Positions 18,500 through 26,996 of a DNA stretch of 61,947 nt are shown piece by piece. The notes beneath the pieces were generated by a model, which ran no database searches, was not told the DNA's origin, and was given only the letters and a program-made list of their open reading frames with translations. The stretch comes from Desulfonatronum thiodismutans. Lineage in GTDB: Bacteria > Desulfobacterota > Desulfovibrionia > Desulfovibrionales > Desulfonatronaceae. The translations under genes were made by a program, and so were the position numbers. Each line of letters begins with the position of its first letter. Position 1 is the first letter of the stretch. The stretch is taken from NCBI RefSeq assembly GCF_000717475.1, contig NZ_JPIK01000025.1, positions 22,219-84,165 of the forward strand, given 5' to 3'.

Positions 18500-20083
18500 A
18501 TGAGCAGCACGACGCCGTATGTCTTGGATTCGTTTACCGAGAATTTTTTTGAAGACTTGTTCATGGCTGAAAAGGAAACTTCCGCATCGGAGGAACAGCT
18601 TGCCGCAGTGGCCGAGTTGAAGGACGCGGCCCTGACCCAGGACCGCACCGGTCCCATTGTCGAACTGTTCGCAAATTTGGCGCGGATTCATGGCGAGCAG
18701 GGCACGACACCGGAGCAACTCGGCCTGACACGGGATGAGCTTGTCACTTTGGCGGACAAGCATGCCAAACTGGATGAGCACGGCGTGACCGTGGGCGGTC
18801 GGGTGGGTAAGGCTCAGCCTATTGTCCGGGAGGCCAAGGCCCGGATCGCCGATTACCTGGAGCGTCACCCAGACGAGGCGCCCAGCGGCATCGAGGCCTG
18901 GGAGCGGATTCTGGAGAACCAGGCACGGATCAAGGGCGTTCTGGGCATGACCGACGAGGACTGGAACTCCTACTCCGGGCAGTTGCGCCATGCCGTGGAG
19001 GACGTGGACGCGCTGGCCTCGGTTATTGATCTGCCGGCCAAGGCCGTGGAAGAGGTCCGGAGGGTCACCCAAACATACCGGATGCGGCTGACCCCGTACT
19101 ATGCCAGCCTGATTCTGCCGGACCGGAGCAACGACCCCGTGCTGCTTCAAGCCGTGCCCACTGCGGAAATGGTCGACAACGCCGGGGTGGAGATCCCGCC
19201 GGTGGCCGCGGACCATTCACCGGCCCGGCTGATCGACCAGTTCTATCCCCGAGTGGTGACCATCAAGGCCACCAATATGTGCGCCATGTACTGCACCCAC
19301 TGTCTGCGCATTGCGCATATCGGCACCAAGGACCGGATCTACAGCAAGGAGGCCTACGGCGAGGCCCTGGACTACATCCGGGCCAATCCGGAAATCCGAG
19401 ACGTCCTGGTTACCGGCGGGGACGCTTTCGTGCTGCCCAACTCCATGCTGGAATGGCTCCTGGGCGAGTTGGACTCCATTGAGCACGTGCGGATGAAGCG
19501 CCTGGGGACCAGGATTCCGGTCACAACGCCGCAGCGGGTGGACGAGGAATTGCTGGACATCCTTGAGGCCAGCAACGACCGCAAGCCGGTGCGCGTGGTT
19601 ACCCAGATCAACACGGCCCAGGAGATCACTCCGGTGTCCAAGGCCGCGTTCAAGGCGATTTCCGGGCGGGTCATGGCGGTGATGAACCAGGCCGTCCTGC
19701 TCAAGGGCATCAACGACACGAAGATCAAGATGTGGAAGCTGTGCGAAACCATCCAGGAGGCCTACGTTCGCCCCTACTATGTGTTTAATTGCAGCTACCG
19801 CAACCCGCAGTTCACTCATTTGCGCGTTCCGGTGGCCAAGGGCCAGGAGATTATCGAGAGCATGTACGGCAACATCTCCGGCGATGCCATCCCCCGGTAC
19901 ATCGCCACGGCCGGGGGCAAGATCCCCCTGCACAAAACCAACCTTCTCGGGCGCAAGGACGGAAATCTGCGGATGCAGAAGCCCTGGAGCGAGGAGCGGG
20001 TCATGTACCCGGACGCCGACCCTCGGGAATACGCTCGCCAGGATTTCGGGTTCGCCAGATATCAAGCTGATACGGAAGAATAG
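18500..20083 (+). CDS. KamA-family radical SAM amino acid 2,3-aminomutase-like protein
   Basis: KamA enzymes use S-adenosylmethionine, a 4Fe-4S cluster and pyridoxal phosphate to move an alpha-amino group to the beta carbon. The 527-residue product has the cluster motif Cys261-x3-Cys265-x2-Cys268 and the PLP-binding Lys474 in AGGKIPL. Compared with lysine 2,3-aminomutase as I remember it, the Asp after QC is Ser432 here (NCSYR), the Asp before the Gly-rich PLP loop is missing (IATAGGK), and the C-terminal Cys cluster for zinc is absent. The N-terminal extension of about 190 residues is long. Lysine is therefore an unlikely substrate; the true one is unknown. Confidence 0.85.
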   Translation: MSSTTPYVLDSFTENFFEDLFMAEKETSASEEQLAAVAELKDAALTQDRTGPIVELFANLARIHGEQGTTPEQLGLTRDELVTLADKHAKLDEHGVTVGGRVGKAQPIVREAKARIADYLERHPDEAPSGIEAWERILENQARIKGVLGMTDEDWNSYSGQLRHAVEDVDALASVIDLPAKAVEEVRRVTQTYRMRLTPYYASLILPDRSNDPVLLQAVPTAEMVDNAGVEIPPVAADHSPARLIDQFYPRVVTIKATNMCAMYCTHCLRIAHIGTKDRIYSKEAYGEALDYIRANPEIRDVLVTGGDAFVLPNSMLEWLLGELDSIEHVRMKRLGTRIPVTTPQRVDEELLDILEASNDRKPVRVVTQINTAQEITPVSKAAFKAISGRVMAVMNQAVLLKGINDTKIKMWKLCETIQEAYVRPYYVFNCSYRNPQFTHLRVPVAKGQEIIESMYGNISGDAIPRYIATAGGKIPLHKTNLLGRKDGNLRMQKPWSEERVMYPDADPREYARQDFGFARYQADTEE

Positions 20084-20090
20084 TCCGTCC

Positions 20091-21245
20091 ATGCGCGATC
20101 AAATCATCGCCTACCTGGCGGACCGGGAAACCGAAGCCGTTGAACTGCTGCGGCGTTTGGTGGAGATCCAGAGCGGCAGCCGGAACAAGCCGGGTCTGGA
20201 CCTTATGGCCGAATCCATGAGCGAGGTTCTGGGACAGGTCTTGCCGGACGTCCGAATCCTGCCCTTTGCCGACTACGGAAACATGGTCCAGGCCTCTTCC
20301 ATGCCGTGGATTTCCGGCGAATCCGGGTTCGCCTTGGTGGGGCACATGGATACCGTGTTCCCCGCGAACACTTCGTTCACTGCTTTTCAGGAAGACGGTG
20401 AGATATGTCGCGGGCCCGGGGTTTACGACATGAAGGGCGGCCTGGTGGTGGGCGTATACGCGCTCAAGGCGCTCCAGGCCCTTGGAGCTTTGGATGCGAT
20501 GCCTGTGACGTTTTTGTGTAATTCCGACGAGGAAATCGGCTCTCCGGCTTCCCGGCCCTGGATCGAGGAGCAAGCCGGGCAATGCCTGGCCTGTTTGGTG
20601 TTTGAAGGCGGGGGGCTGAACCGGGAGGTGGTCACGGGCCGCAAGGGCAGATTAGGGTTGCGGGTGACGGTCCGCGGAAGGGCCGGACACGCGGCCAAGG
20701 GCGGCTCCAAAGCCAGTGCGATCCTGGAACTGGCTCATAAGATCACGGCGTTGGAAGCTCTTAACAAAGACGCGGAAATCACCCTGAACGTGGGCCACGT
20801 GGAAGGCGGTATCGGGCCGAACACCGTCCCGGAGTTGGCTCAAGCCCTGGTGGACGCCCGGTTTCTCTCACCTGATGGCCAATCCCGACTCCGGGAGTCG
20901 TTGGCGGCTCTTTTCGCGGAACAAACCGTTCCGGGTACGTCCTGCGAGCATGTTGAAACCACGGGCCGCCCGGCCATGCCCCAATCCGAGGCGAACAAGC
21001 GCCTTTACGCGGCGGCCCGGAGGCAGGCGGCGCGGTTGGGATATGGTTTGCCCGACGAGCTTCGCTTTGGGGTTTCCGACGCCAACTTCATTGCCGACCG
21101 AGGCGTTCCGGTTCTGGACGGGCTGGGGCCGCTGGGCGACCTGGACCACAGCGACAGAGAGTACATTGTCAGGTGCAGTCTGATGGAGCGCTCCGCCCTG
21201 GTCGCCTCATTGCTGCTGGATTTGTGGAGCAATCGGGTCCGCTGA
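20091..21245 (+). CDS. M20 family metallopeptidase (carboxypeptidase G2/ArgE-like)
   Basis: M20 enzymes are di-zinc hydrolases that cleave an amide bond next to a free carboxylate. The 384-residue product shows GHMDTVF (His85, Asp87), DMKGG with the bridging Asp, CNSDEEIGS with the catalytic Glu pair, and a dimerisation insert beginning near GRKGRLGLRV. It starts seven bases after the KamA stop, so the three genes are almost surely one transcript. The set of ligase, mutase and amidohydrolase suggests making and trimming an N-acyl or peptide-linked amino acid; this is inference. The frame upstream of 20091 is a shadow of the mutase gene. Confidence 0.87.
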   Translation: MRDQIIAYLADRETEAVELLRRLVEIQSGSRNKPGLDLMAESMSEVLGQVLPDVRILPFADYGNMVQASSMPWISGESGFALVGHMDTVFPANTSFTAFQEDGEICRGPGVYDMKGGLVVGVYALKALQALGALDAMPVTFLCNSDEEIGSPASRPWIEEQAGQCLACLVFEGGGLNREVVTGRKGRLGLRVTVRGRAGHAAKGGSKASAILELAHKITALEALNKDAEITLNVGHVEGGIGPNTVPELAQALVDARFLSPDGQSRLRESLAALFAEQTVPGTSCEHVETTGRPAMPQSEANKRLYAAARRQAARLGYGLPDELRFGVSDANFIADRGVPVLDGLGPLGDLDHSDREYIVRCSLMERSALVASLLLDLWSNRVR

Positions 21246-21262
21246 TTGCGAATCCGCGGCGT

Positions 21263-21291
21263 TTGACATCAGCACCCATCTTCGGCATATC
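21263..21291 (+). promoter_or_regulatory. Candidate promoter of the TRAP operon
   Basis: TTGACA at 21263-21268, a 17-base spacer and CATATC at 21286-21291 lie 68 bases ahead of the TAXI start. The -35 is perfect and the -10 matches three of six consensus positions. Confidence 0.4.
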
Positions 21292-21358
21292 AGTTCAGAC
21301 AAGATGGTGAGAGGTGAAATTGTTCGATTTTTAACATTTTTGTTATGGAGGTGTGAGT

Positions 21359-22318
21359 ATGGTAGGAAAGAAATGGTTCGTAGCCTTGGTCGTCGCTCTT
21401 GGATTGGCGTTGTCCGCGCCCCAGGCCATGGCCAAGCAGGACATTCTGTTCGGTGGAGCGTCCATTACCGGAGTTTACTATCAGGTCGCCCTGCAGATCA
21501 GCAACATGATGAACAAGCACATGGGCGGGGAGTACAATTACATCGGTCGGCCCACCGGCGGCTCGGTGTTCAACATCAACGCCCTGGATCGCGGAGCGTT
21601 CGATTTCGCCGTGGCCCAGTCCGATCGCAATTATCAGGGCTACAACGGCACCGCGGACTGGGAAGGCAAGCCGGTCACGGGGTTGCGCAGCGTGTTCAGC
21701 ATGCATCCCGAGACCGTCATGCTGGTCACTCGCAAAGACACGGGCATCACCACTGTTGAAGGCTTGAAGGGCAAGCGGGTGAACATCGGTAATCCCGGTT
21801 CCGGCCAGCGCGGCAACGCCGAAGACGTCCTGCGCATGTACGGGCTGGATTTCAACACGGATTTCCGGGCCGAAGCGCTGCAGCAGCATGAAGCTTCCCG
21901 GGCCCTGGTGGACCGCAACGTTGATGCTTTTTTCTACACCGTGGGCAATCCCAGCGCGGCCATTGAAGAGCCGGCCCAGTCCGTGGATCTGGACATGGTT
22001 CCCCTGAATTCCGACGCCGTCAAGGCGTTCGTGGCCGAGCACCCCTTTTACATCATGACCAGCATCCCGGCCGGCACCTACCGCGGCATTGACCGGGACA
22101 TCGAGACCTACGCCGTGACCGCCACCGTGGTCACCAACGACTCCGTCTCCGAACAGGTGGTCTACGACGTGGTCAAGACGGTTTTTGAAAATCTGGATGA
22201 GCTGCGTGCTTCCCACGCCGCGTTCCGCAATCTGAAGCCTGAGGAGATGCTGCAGGGGCTGTCCGCTCCGCTGCATCCCGGCGCTGAGAAGTACTACAAG
22301 GAAAAGGGCTGGATGTAG
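21359..22318 (+). CDS. TAXI-family TRAP transporter solute-binding protein
   Basis: This is the periplasmic receptor of a TRAP uptake system of the TAXI type, a group whose ligands are often glutamate or other carboxylates. The 319-residue precursor has a signal peptide ending AMA near residue 25; the mature part has family features such as GGASITGVYYQ, IGRPTGGSVFNI and KGKRVNIGNPGSGQR. The ATG at 21359 is preferred over the GTG at 21353 because GGAGG is seven bases before it. It is separated from its permease gene by a strong hairpin, which would allow more receptor than permease to be made. Confidence 0.93.
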   Translation: MVGKKWFVALVVALGLALSAPQAMAKQDILFGGASITGVYYQVALQISNMMNKHMGGEYNYIGRPTGGSVFNINALDRGAFDFAVAQSDRNYQGYNGTADWEGKPVTGLRSVFSMHPETVMLVTRKDTGITTVEGLKGKRVNIGNPGSGQRGNAEDVLRMYGLDFNTDFRAEALQQHEASRALVDRNVDAFFYTVGNPSAAIEEPAQSVDLDMVPLNSDAVKAFVAEHPFYIMTSIPAGTYRGIDRDIETYAVTATVVTNDSVSEQVVYDVVKTVFENLDELRASHAAFRNLKPEEMLQGLSAPLHPGAEKYYKEKGWM

Positions 22319-22334
22319 CCAGTCTCCATTTGTC

Positions 22335-22370
22335 CAGGGGCGGTTCGCGAACCGCCCCTGTTCGTTTCTT
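22335..22370 (+). terminator. Intra-operon hairpin between TAXI receptor and permease
   Basis: CAGGGGCGGTTCG is directly followed by its exact complement CGAACCGCCCCTG (22335-22360), then TTCGTTTCTT. The stem is 13 bp with almost no loop. The tail is T-rich but not a pure T run, so it may act as partial terminator or 3' stabiliser. Confidence 0.65.
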
Positions 22371-22415
22371 CCTTCAGCACCCCGGCAATGTACCGGACAG
22401 CCATAAAAACCCGCC

Positions 22416-24662
22416 ATGACCGATCAGGACCGTACCGAAACCACGCCGCGAGGCGTTGACCCCGCCGCCGAACCTCATACGGATGGTTCGCGCAAGAAAA
22501 CCCGGGTTCGCCAGTCCGCCGAAGACATGGTGGCCATGGTCGAAGCCGGGGCCCGGGAGCCGAAGCATCCCGTGGCCGCCTGGATCATCACCCTGTTGTG
22601 TCTGGGATGGTCCGCTTTTCAGCTCTATCTGGCCTATCAGCCGATGAACTCCCACATCGCCCGTTCCTGGCACCTGGGGTTCGCCATCTGTCTCGCCTTT
22701 CTGGCCTACCCGGCCTACAAGCAGTACAGCCCGCCCATGTGGGTCACTTGGACCCAAAAGATGATCCCCAGCTTCGCCCGCCGCTCCATCCGGACGTACA
22801 TCCCGATTTACGACATCCTGCTGGCCATCCTGGCCACGGCCGGGGCCCTGTACATCTGGTGGGACTACAGCGGGATCATCACCCGGATGGGCCTGCCCTC
22901 GCAGCTGGACATCTGGATGGGCGTGATCCTGATCGTGCTGTTGCTTGAAGCGGCAAGGCGCGCCTTGGGGCCGGCCCTGGCGGTTCTGGCGGGCATTTTT
23001 CTGATCTACACCATTGTCGGGCCCCATTTGCCCGCGCTGTTCCGCCACCGGGGCGTCCCCCTGGATTTCATCATCAGCGACATGTACCTGACCACCACGG
23101 GTATTTTCGGCGTCCCTCTGGGCGTGTCCACGGACTTCGTGTTCCTGTTCGTCCTCTTTGGGGCGCTTCTGGACCGAGCCGGTGGCGGCAAATATTTCAT
23201 CGACGTAGCCTTTTCGGCCCTGGGCACCTTCCGGGGCGGTCCGGCCAAGGCCGCTGTCATGGCCTCGGGATTGACCGGCCTGGTTTCCGGCTCCTCCATC
23301 GCCAACACCGTGACCACCGGAACCTTCACCATCCCGCTGATGAAGAAGGTCGGCTTTCCTGCGCACAAGGCCGCGGCCATTGAGGTGGCTTCCTCGGTCA
23401 ACGGGCAACTCATGCCGCCGATCATGGGCGCCGCGGCGTTCATCATGGCCGAGATCATCGGTATCCCGTACCTGGACGTGGTCCGGGCGGCCTTGTTTCC
23501 CGCCCTGATTGCGTATCTGGCCTTGCTGTACATCGTGCACCTGGAGGCCCTGAAAATGGGCATCAAGGCCCTGCCGCGCAAGGAACTGCCCAAGTTCGGC
23601 AAGACCGTGCTCCGGGGCTGTCATTTTATCATTCCCCTGGGCGTGCTGATCTTCTATCTGGTGATCATGCGCCGCTCCCCCATCGCCTCGGCCCTGTACG
23701 CCATTGAGAGCCTGATCGTGATCATGCTCGTCCAGCGGCCGATCATCGCCTTCCTGTCCCTGGGCGTGCATAAGCGGGCCGGGACCCTGGACCCGAACAT
23801 TGATCTGAAGCGTTTTTTGCTCACCGCCATATGGCAGGGGCTGCACGATGTCTGGAGCGGGATGATCATGGGGGCGCGGAACATGGTTTCCGTGGGCGTG
23901 GCCACGGCCACGGCCGGGATCATCGTCGGCGTGGTGACCATTACCGGCCTGGTGGGTCGCTTCATCACCATCATCGCCACCCTGTCCATGGGCAACATCG
24001 TGCTGATGCTGGTCTTTACGGCCATCACCAGTCTGATCCTGGGCATGGGCATGCCCACCACGGCCAACTACATTATCATGGCCACCTTGACCGCGCCGGT
24101 GATCATCCAGCTTGGCGGCGACGCCGGATTGATCTTCCCGCTGATCGCGGCCCACTTGTTCGTTTTTTATTTCGGCATCCTGGCCGACGTGACTCCGCCG
24201 GTGGGCCTGGCGGCCTACGCCGGAGCGGCCATCGCCCGCACGGACCCGATCAAGACCGGGGTCCAAGGGTTCGCCTACAGCCTGCGTACGGGCATCCTGC
24301 CGTTCATTTTCCTGTTCAACACCGAGCTGTTGATGATTTCCGGGGTGACTGAAGCCGGCAAGGTGATCTGGCTGGAGGACCCCTGGTATCTGACCTGGGT
24401 TTTCTTCTCCGGCCTGATCGCCATGTTCGCCTTTGCCTCGGCCCTGCAAGGCTGGCTGGTCACGCGCTGCAACTGGCTGGAGCGGCTGTTCCTGCTTTGC
24501 GTCTGCGCCACCACCTTCCGTCCGGGCGTCTTCGCGGCCTACCTGCCCTTTGATCGTCTGGGCATGCAGATCCTCGGCGTGGCCATGTATTTTTCCCTTT
24601 TCGCCTGGCAGATGTACCGGACAAGGCGGGCGGGCGGCGACGCTTCGCCGTCCCCGGCCTGA
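22416..24662 (+). CDS. TRAP transporter fused permease (4TM + 12TM)
   Basis: The 748-residue membrane protein fuses the small DctQ-like and large DctM-like subunits, as is usual with TAXI receptors. After a hydrophilic N-terminal region of about 50 residues come many membrane helices; conserved features include GLVSGSSIANTVTTG, SSVNGQLMPPIMGAAAFIMAE and LGMGMPTTANYIIMA. It uses a sodium or proton gradient to import the ligand bound by the receptor gene just upstream. UspA follows. A 779-residue open frame on the opposite strand is an artefact of GC-rich third positions. Confidence 0.95.
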   Translation: MTDQDRTETTPRGVDPAAEPHTDGSRKKTRVRQSAEDMVAMVEAGAREPKHPVAAWIITLLCLGWSAFQLYLAYQPMNSHIARSWHLGFAICLAFLAYPAYKQYSPPMWVTWTQKMIPSFARRSIRTYIPIYDILLAILATAGALYIWWDYSGIITRMGLPSQLDIWMGVILIVLLLEAARRALGPALAVLAGIFLIYTIVGPHLPALFRHRGVPLDFIISDMYLTTTGIFGVPLGVSTDFVFLFVLFGALLDRAGGGKYFIDVAFSALGTFRGGPAKAAVMASGLTGLVSGSSIANTVTTGTFTIPLMKKVGFPAHKAAAIEVASSVNGQLMPPIMGAAAFIMAEIIGIPYLDVVRAALFPALIAYLALLYIVHLEALKMGIKALPRKELPKFGKTVLRGCHFIIPLGVLIFYLVIMRRSPIASALYAIESLIVIMLVQRPIIAFLSLGVHKRAGTLDPNIDLKRFLLTAIWQGLHDVWSGMIMGARNMVSVGVATATAGIIVGVVTITGLVGRFITIIATLSMGNIVLMLVFTAITSLILGMGMPTTANYIIMATLTAPVIIQLGGDAGLIFPLIAAHLFVFYFGILADVTPPVGLAAYAGAAIARTDPIKTGVQGFAYSLRTGILPFIFLFNTELLMISGVTEAGKVIWLEDPWYLTWVFFSGLIAMFAFASALQGWLVTRCNWLERLFLLCVCATTFRPGVFAAYLPFDRLGMQILGVAMYFSLFAWQMYRTRRAGGDASPSPA

Positions 24663-24786
24663 CGGCACCGCACTCCCAAAAAATGAGCACTCGGACTCGC
24701 TTTTTTTCCGCAACCCCCTTAACTGTTGAACCGTGAACCATTGAACCGTTGAACCCTAAACCCCTTAACCGACCCCCGGAGCCGAC
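24663..24786. repeat. Short tandem GAACC repeats ahead of uspA
   Basis: Between 24718 and 24772 the sequence is a run of 7- to 8-base units such as TTGAACCG, GTGAACCA, TTGAACCC and CTTAACC. It resembles in style, but not in sequence, the TGANNNN arrays elsewhere in the window. A weak A-run/T-run stem (24680-24711) just after the permease gene may terminate some transcripts. Confidence 0.55.
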
Positions 24787-25224
24787 ATGTATAAGCGTAT
24801 CCTGGTCCCCATTGATATCCAGGAAGGCGAGCGCACCCGCAAGATGAGTCTGGAGCGCGCCGCTGAGTTATGCCGGTTTTATGATGCGAAGATGTTTGCC
24901 TTGACCGTGGTTCCGGACATGGGCATGCCCATCGTGGCCGACTACTTTCCCTCCGACGCCGGCGACAAGATCGTGGCCGACGCGGAAAGTCTCCTGCACG
25001 AGCTGGTGGACGCCCATATCCCCGACGACATCGACGTCCAGCACCTCGTGGCCCAAGGCTCCATCTATCGCCGGATTCTGCGCATGGCCGAAAAGGTCGA
25101 GGCCGACCTGATCATCATGCCCGCCCACCGCATCAAACTGCAAGACTACCTCCTCGGTACCAATACTTCCAAGGTCGTACGCCACGCCAAGTGTTCGGTG
25201 CTCGTGCTCAGGTGTGAAAACTGA
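24787..25224 (+). CDS. Universal stress protein UspA family
   Basis: A 145-residue single-domain Usp protein: MYKRILVPIDI at the N terminus and, towards the C terminus, a loop around LLGTNTSKVVRHAKCSVLVLR similar to the G-x2-G-x9-G(S/T) ATP-binding motif, here partly degenerate. It follows a TRAP transporter, as TeaD does in the ectoine transporter TeaABCD, where the Usp protein regulates transport. A similar regulatory role is a reasonable inference. A terminator follows. Confidence 0.9.
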   Translation: MYKRILVPIDIQEGERTRKMSLERAAELCRFYDAKMFALTVVPDMGMPIVADYFPSDAGDKIVADAESLLHELVDAHIPDDIDVQHLVAQGSIYRRILRMAEKVEADLIIMPAHRIKLQDYLLGTNTSKVVRHAKCSVLVLRCEN

Positions 25225-25279
25225 GTTTGGTCGAATAGACGGCTGAATCAATCTTTCAGGTCAATAATTCTCCGATAGC

Positions 25280-25316
25280 ATGCCGGGGGCCGTGAGGCTC
25301 CCGGCATTTCTTTTCT
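25280..25316 (+). terminator. Terminator after uspA
   Basis: ATGCCGGG pairs with CCCGGCAT around a short inner stem GCC-GTGA-GGC, followed by TTCTTTTCT. It lies between two convergent genes and may serve both. Confidence 0.7.
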
Positions 25317-25321
25317 CCGGT

Positions 25322-26311
25322 CTAGAAACTCCAACTGACCTTGGCCTCAAACCCCAAAGTCGCATCCAGGTCGTGGCTTCGGCGTTTGTCGCCGCCGGAA
25401 TCGTAGACTTCCAGTCTTCGGCTGAAGTTGTAGGTCGGGCCGAGGCGCAGGAGCAGGGTGGGGGTGGGAGTGACGTCCAGGTAGAGGCCGGTGGTGAACA
25501 TCCGTGATCGGACATATCCCCTGGGCATGACGGTACTGTCGTCGGCCAGGCGGTAGGTGTCCGAGTTGACGCCGAATCCCAACCAGGTCGACCAGACCGG
25601 GGACAGGGTGTAGCGCAGTTCGCTTTTGGGGAATCCGAGGCGGCCGGAGAAGCCCGGGGCGCGAGGATTGCGGTACTGCACGAAGGGGCCGGCCATGGCG
25701 AAGGTGCTGGAAAAAGCGAATTTGGTTGTGGGATCTATACCGACGAATCCGCCCAGGCCCACGGTCCAGTCTTCACTCCAGGCATAGACCAAGCCGCCGT
25801 TGGCCGCCACGCCCACGGACCTGGAGACTTCCTTTTCAAACCCGGAGCGAATCGCTCCCTGGACGAAGTAGGACCAGCGCTGGGAAAGAAGCCCGCGCTG
25901 ATTGACCATGAGGGTGAGCACGTGCAGCGAATCCCATAGGGCATCTTGTCCGTTGCCCAAGGGCAGGGAACTCTTGTCCTCCCAGGAATACCAGTTGGAG
26001 TGCCAGCCCAGACTGAAGCGGGACCAGGAGGCGTCCGCGCGGGTCTGGGTCACGGAAATCTTGCCTTGATCGTCTTTGAAGGCGCTGTTGAACAAATGGT
26101 AGCCGCTTAAATCCAGGCTTGTGGCGGGAGCCCCCCGGAAACCAGGTCCGGCCGTTCCGACCGTTTCGGGCGTCGCGGAAACTGGAGGAGCATCCTGGCT
26201 TCGGGCTGGAGCGGCGAATATGAGGGTGGCCGTGATGAACAGGGCGATGAAAACAGACGAGGCAAGTGTGGCCGACAGCGGGGAGAATCGGGATGTGGTG
26301 GGCGAGAACAT
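25322..26311 (-). CDS. Outer-membrane beta-barrel-like exported protein
   Basis: The start at 26311 (MFSPTTSRF) has GGAGGT nine bases upstream; the longer open frame does not. The 329-residue precursor has a signal peptide ending near APARS. The mature part has alternating hydrophobic and polar residues, many aromatic residues, repeated Gly-rich turns and a terminal Phe (VSWSF), the usual C-terminal signature of BAM-assembled barrels. It resembles DUF6268-type proteins, but I cannot assign a function. It is convergent with uspA and lies downstream of plsY in the same direction, separated by a terminator. Confidence 0.72.
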   Translation of the reverse strand: MFSPTTSRFSPLSATLASSVFIALFITATLIFAAPARSQDAPPVSATPETVGTAGPGFRGAPATSLDLSGYHLFNSAFKDDQGKISVTQTRADASWSRFSLGWHSNWYSWEDKSSLPLGNGQDALWDSLHVLTLMVNQRGLLSQRWSYFVQGAIRSGFEKEVSRSVGVAANGGLVYAWSEDWTVGLGGFVGIDPTTKFAFSSTFAMAGPFVQYRNPRAPGFSGRLGFPKSELRYTLSPVWSTWLGFGVNSDTYRLADDSTVMPRGYVRSRMFTTGLYLDVTPTPTLLLRLGPTYNFSRRLEVYDSGGDKRRSHDLDATLGFEAKVSWSF

Positions 26312-26357
26312 GGGGTAAATGACCTCCGGATACGCGACACGGTAGTGGGGACCGGGC

Positions 26358-26391
26358 AAAAAAAATCCCGCCATGCGCGAGCATGGCGGGA
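26358..26391 (-). terminator. Terminator of plsY
   Basis: Read on the minus strand, CCCGCCATGC and GCATGGCGGG form a stem around a CGC-type loop, followed by a run of T. It lies 15 bases past the plsY stop and upstream of the barrel-protein gene. Confidence 0.85.
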
Positions 26392-26405
26392 GCGGGAAAA
26401 GTCAG

Positions 26406-26993
26406 CTAGGCGCGGCATCTCCAGGATTGTTCCTCGCCTTGGGCGAGGCGCTGGATGTTGTCCTTATGCCGTGAGTAAACCAGGGCCATGATGATCAAGG
26501 TCACCGGAAGCAGGCTGTAGGATTCGGTCAGCAGCATGAAGATGGGCATCAGGGTGACCAGGACCAGGGAGCCCAGGGAGACGTACCCGCCCAGCTTGAT
26601 CACGGTCAGGCAGACGATCAGGGCCAGCACGGCCGGCCAAAAGGCCAGTCCCAGGAAAATGCCCACGGTGGTGGCCACGCCTTTGCCGCCTTTGCCGTCC
26701 AGAAACACGGAGAACATGTGCCCGAGAAGCACGGCCAAAGCGGTGAGGGACAGAAACAGCCAGGAATCGCTGAAGGAGGCGGCCACGCCCACGGCGAAGA
26801 GGCCTTTAAGGGCGTCCAGGATCAGCGTCATCGCGCCGCAGCATGTGCCGCAAACCCGGGCCACGTTGGTCGCGCCCATGTTTTTGCTGCCGTGCAGGCG
26901 CGGGTCGGGCAGGCCCCGCATTTTGGTCAACAGCAGGCCAAAGGGAATGGCCCCGATCAGATAACTCATGCCCAGCCATAAAATGCTCAACAT
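26406..26993 (-). CDS. plsY: Glycerol-3-phosphate acyltransferase PlsY
   Basis: PlsY transfers an acyl group from acyl-phosphate to glycerol-3-phosphate, the first step of phospholipid synthesis. The 195-residue product has about five membrane helices and the family motifs GSKNMGATNVARV, GKGGKGVAT and YSRHKDNIQRL. It begins three bases after the stop of the RNase II-like gene, so it belongs to a minus-strand operon purH-rnb-plsY. Confidence 0.96.
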   Translation of the reverse strand: MLSILWLGMSYLIGAIPFGLLLTKMRGLPDPRLHGSKNMGATNVARVCGTCCGAMTLILDALKGLFAVGVAASFSDSWLFLSLTALAVLLGHMFSVFLDGKGGKGVATTVGIFLGLAFWPAVLALIVCLTVIKLGGYVSLGSLVLVTLMPIFMLLTESYSLLPVTLIIMALVYSRHKDNIQRLAQGEEQSWRCRA

Positions 26994-26996
26994 CGT

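Noticed and set aside
22374..24713. A 779-codon open frame on the minus strand over the TRAP permease.
   Set aside because: Its composition (His, Gln, Gly, Asp rich) mirrors the codon structure of the permease gene; the plus-strand product is a clear family member.
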